From positions 24,904,610-24,968,609 of the forward strand of contig NC_079415.1 of assembly GCF_026213295.1 (NCBI RefSeq): a stretch of 64,000 nt of DNA, written 5' to 3'. Source of the stretch: Gadus chalcogrammus. Lineage: Eukaryota; Chordata; Actinopteri; Gadiformes; Gadidae. Position 1 is the stretch's first letter, and each line of letters opens with the position of its first letter. Position numbers and translations under genes: made by a program. The notes beneath the pieces were generated by a model that saw only the letters and a list, made by a program, of their open reading frames with translations, searched no databases and was not told where the DNA came from. Shown here piece after piece: positions 60,720-64,000 of this stretch.

Positions 60720-61800
60720 GACTGTGTGGACTGTATGTGTGTGTGTGGACTGTTGCCATGGTAATAATTGAGACTTTATGTCGTGGGCTGATAATATTTG
60801 CTAGCTCTCGCCATGAATGTAACTCCTCTACATATACTTTCAAGATCTCCTATTATACTACTTTTCTGGTCTTAATTTCTTATTAATGAGCAACATGACA
60901 CAAATCACAGCACAAAAAACTATGTAGATTTTCGGGAAACTTCCTCTCATCTGGGCGCTTTCAGCATTCTCTGTCAACACTCGGCTTTGTCCTTCTCCGC
61001 TCCCTCGCCCCCCTCCTGCCAACCCCACTCCGTTGTGATTGGTTACCTGATGAAGAGAAAGTTCTCTCACGGACACGTCGGACAGCGAAATATTTGATTT
61101 AATCTTAAGGCATGATCATGGGAAGGTACTGGATACAAAAGTTACCAAGAACACATTCGACGAGACAATAGATTCACAAGATTCTTATAGGGAACGTTTT
61201 CATTGTGGGAAGGGAGTGGGAGTGACCTTAGGCCAAGTCAATTTGTAATACAATGGGTGGATATTGGACATGTCTGCAGGTCTGTAAGACATGGCTGTAA
61301 GCAGTTTACACAACAAAGAAGTCAGTCGATTGGCCTCGTCACAGAACCAGACTTACTGGCTCCAGTGGGAACTTGAATACAAATTAACTTAACCTCTCTC
61401 AGTTAAGAGAGGAAGGGATTTGTTTTAAGTTACAGGGAGAATGTATACAGTTTCTTCTAATGTAATAATTATATAAACAAGGTTAAATGTATTTGTATGT
61501 GATTATACATTTATAGTTATGATTGATATTTCCACGACATTACCTTACGGAAGAGCATGTTGCAGCATTACCACACATGGAAAATCTGGGTTGTTCTATG
61601 TAGATAAATCCTGGAAAAGTGAATCGCAACCGGTGATCGTAGTGTTTAGCGCTCTGCACAGCCACCCCAGACGGTCAGCAGGGAATTCGTCTAAATGCAT
61701 GTACGTCATTATTTGACAATTTAATATGGTTAAACATGACTATAAATCATTATAACAACGTTTATAGGTCATAAAAGTCGAAAAAGCATAATAGGTGCTC
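60720..61800. other. Intron 7 stretch, nothing identified
   Basis: No gene or bounded element. AAAAAGCATAATAGGTGCTC just before 61801 resembles the right end of the neighbouring MITE family. Confidence 0.4.
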
Positions 61801-61805
61801 TTTAA

Positions 61806-62313
61806 AGATCCCATATAATGCTCTTTTAAGGTTAATAATTGCATTTGGGAGTCACACTAGAGTAGGGTTACATGTCTGTATGTTAGAAATACCCCTTATT
61901 CTCACTGTTAATTTCTGCAAAACCAATTTTAGCGTCTTTAAAACATTTCGTATCACTTCACTTTAAGGCCCCCCTCCCGAGTAGCCCATTCTGCTGTTAT
62001 TGGTCAGCACGCCCGCTTTGTTGTGCTTGGTCGAACGCTTTGCGTGTGTGTCAGCAAATCCATCACCCCGAGAAGTCGTAAACATTGCGGGTAGCCGGGA
62101 GGCAGGGCTTCTGCACTTCAGCACCGCCCACTGCCTGACATCTGACGTCACACTATTACGTAATTAAAGTTTAAGTGCATATGTGCCGTGAATATTTCCC
62201 CTGGCTCGGACTGAGTTTTTTCTAGCTTAGCAGACGTAGAACATGTATACATACAGTGCATCATATAACAGCCTAAAGCAAAGGGAAAAGTCGAAAAAGC
62301 ATGATATCACCCC
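61806..62313. mobile_element. Candidate TTAA-flanked MITE
   Basis: Left AGATCCCATATAATGCTCTT and right AAAAAGCATGATATCACCCC are imperfect inverted ends flanked by TTAA at 61802-61805 and 62314-62317 (piggyBac-type). A partial repeat of the right end follows (TATGATATCACCCCC). 508 bp, non-coding. Confidence 0.55.
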
Positions 62314-62339
62314 TTAAGTATGATATCACCCCCTAAGTA

Positions 62340-63280
62340 TGGACTGTTATTGTAAAGCAAGGTGGGTGACAGTATGAGACCTCTGCTCGCTGAGAGGAAT
62401 TTGGTGAAGGTACGACGAAGGCATCCTTCACATAGCGTCAGTCCTGGGAGAGCATCATTTGCGTTTTCCTAACCAGTTCTTCATAACCAGTTATTTTTTT
62501 AGTACCCCCACTTTAGAGTGAGTATTAATTACCTCCCAGCGGTCCACTGTTTCCAGTCCGTGAGGGAACCGTTCAGCGCAGGGTGACTTCCTCTTGCAGT
62601 GGTTGTTGTCTGTGGACAACATTTGGATAACTTCCTGAACACCATGCGATGGCAGAAGACATTCAGGTCGCAGGCTGTGACCAACATTTAGCAGTCTTTG
62701 TTCTTTCAGTCCCAGACACCAGTCTAGACAACAAGTTGGTTTAACATGACCGGAGGGCACCACCGGGTATCCAAACGTTGTCGTGGGGTGGACTTCTTCT
62801 ACCCGCTCAGCCACCAGCACTTCTGGAGGCATGTTAACTACTCGACAGATCCCTCCCCTCCTTCTTCTTGACCTCCATGCCCACCCTCTGGTGCAAGGGC
62901 GCCCACTGCGTCAACCGGGATCGACCGGTCGATCGCAAAGGTAGTGCGGATAGATCGCAGGACATTCCAGATATTTGTATGCATCCTCGCTATGGCATTT
63001 ACGAAAATGATCTGCAAGGCTTTGCCAAATGGTTTCTTTTCTTTAGTCGAGCCAATCGCTACATTTATGTGCTAGAATTTTTGGATTTGCATCACTACTA
63101 CACCTGAACTCGTCTGTAGTGGAAGATGAGATTTTGACAGTACAAGCTGATATTGAGCAAGCAATGTTCCCCCTATTTTTCATGTGTCTGAGCATACACA
63201 TAAACTCCCAGAGAATGACTTGAACCACTGTGAGCAACATCAGACGTGCACACTGTGGCAACACCAGTATCACACCTTTC
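62340..63280. other. Intron 7 stretch, nothing identified
   Basis: Two modest ORFs (62491-62832 on -, 62868-63107 on +) have no recognisable domain or conserved motif and no splice context. CGACCGGTCGATCGCAAAGG near 62920 is a short palindromic, CG-rich patch. Confidence 0.4.
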
Positions 63281-63284
63281 CAAA

Positions 63285-63709
63285 ACCTAAGATCATAACA
63301 AGTTACATGGCTTATTAAAATAATCAAATTACAGCAGTCATTTCCGTTAAATTACTTTTAATATAAGTGATTTGGCCCACTTACAATGAAAAAGACAAAT
63401 CTTGTTCTGTAGTATAAAGTAAAAAGATACACAGTAAAGTAGGTCCACTTTAGACCTCTTCTCTGCCTGAATTTTACTCGGCAGCTGTTCAGAGGAACTC
63501 CATCTCTAGGCTGAGGCTGTGATGGTGCAGGTGCACAGAGAGAACTGCTGCACACTGGGACTCCAGCTAGAGCAGGAAAACCACCACCAGCAGACAGAAC
63601 AGACAGACAAGGAGGGATAAAATTAACACACAAAAACCTGAGATCATAAGTTACAGGGCTTATTCAAATAATCAAATAATAATCAAATTTCCGTTAGATT
63701 ACTTTTAAT
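63285..63709. repeat. ~85-bp direct repeat pair 360 bp apart
   Basis: 63285-63362 and 63635-63709 share AACCTAAGATCATAA, TTATTAAAATAATCAAATTA and TTCCGTTAAATTACTTTTAA with small changes. Confidence 0.7.
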
Positions 63710-64000
63710 TAGAGCTGTCAGTTAAACGCGTTATTAACGGCGTTAACGCAAACCAATTTTAACGGCGTCAATTTTTTTATCGCGCGATTAACGCAAAACT
63801 TTTATTAGAAAAAAAAATGTTTTATTTTTTTTTCTTTGGCTCAAAACAAAGAAGCAGTAGCCTGACTGCTATGTTCAAGGCAGTATCTTTGTTGGTTCAT
63901 CGTTCAATTGCACTATAGCCTTTTTTTTTTTTGTCCTGTTTTGATCAGTATATGCTAATGTTGTTATCAATAAAAAAAACATTTGCACAAGGCAAGCCGA
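63710..64000. mobile_element. hAT MITE, TAGAGCTGTCA family, copy 3 (inverted, cut by the window end)
   Basis: Starts TAGAGCTGTCAGTTAAACGC, preceded by CTTTTAAT (probable TSD). Internal sequence is the reverse complement of copies 1 and 2 (GAAGCAGTAGCCTGACTGCT). The other end lies beyond 64000. Confidence 0.85.

Noticed and set aside
62491..62832. 113-codon open frame on the - strand
   Set aside because: No recognisable motif, no splice signals tying it to a gene, composition like its surroundings; chance cannot be excluded.

Overview
The window is vertebrate nuclear DNA, almost certainly from a ray-finned (teleost) fish. The only host protein-coding gene I can support is an alpha-chimaerin (chn1) orthologue on the + strand. 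Seven short coding exons (1813-1831, 2562-2600, 3181-3236, 14605-14636, 15182-15295, 39476-39602, 55595-55762) have matching splice phases and join into 185 codons. They encode the N-terminus, the whole SH2 domain and the linker before the C1 domain. The C1 and RhoGAP exons lie beyond position 64000. More than 98% of the window is intron or flank. An Ile(AAT) tRNA gene lies upstream on the - strand, and three tRNA-Asp(GTC) sequences of varying quality lie in introns 3, 5 and 6.

The introns are packed with transposable elements, many of which can be bounded to the base by terminal inverted repeats (TIRs) and target-site duplications (TSDs). Intron 3 (3237-14604) holds a stack of hAT, Harbinger-like and piggyBac-like elements that split a minisatellite (3309-7989), an L2/CR1-type LINE on the - strand (about 10.6-12.5 kb) and a MITE with 3-bp TSDs. 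Intron 5 (15296-39475) holds a Charlie-type hAT, more MITEs, two - strand LINEs (19.7-21.4 kb and 25.5-28.75 kb) and a 7.25-kb hAT (29496-36747) whose transposase was broken by further hAT and piggyBac insertions, up to three levels deep. Intron 6 (39603-55594) holds a 4.6-kb ZBED-type hAT with a LINE inside it and precise TSDs at both levels, a Harbinger Myb-like relic, and a 6.65-kb foldback element whose arms are arrays of a ~152-bp satellite in opposite orientations. Intron 7 (from 55763) holds an uninterrupted 1087-codon retrotransposon ORF with a restriction-like endonuclease (RLE), lying between two (TG)n arrays of about 106 bp each.

The most unusual items are the satellite-armed foldback element, the intact RLE retrotransposon inside a TG microsatellite, and a MITE family with apparent 4-bp TSDs and internal ~150-bp tandem repeats. 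For the host gene, the notable items are a 44-bp tandem array just upstream of the start codon in which each unit resembles a 3' splice site, and an exon-6 splice donor that is the first GT of a 114-bp (GT)n tract. No viral genes, CRISPR arrays or bacterial-type operons were seen. Splice sites, element borders and TSDs were read by eye; family names above superfamily level are inferences.
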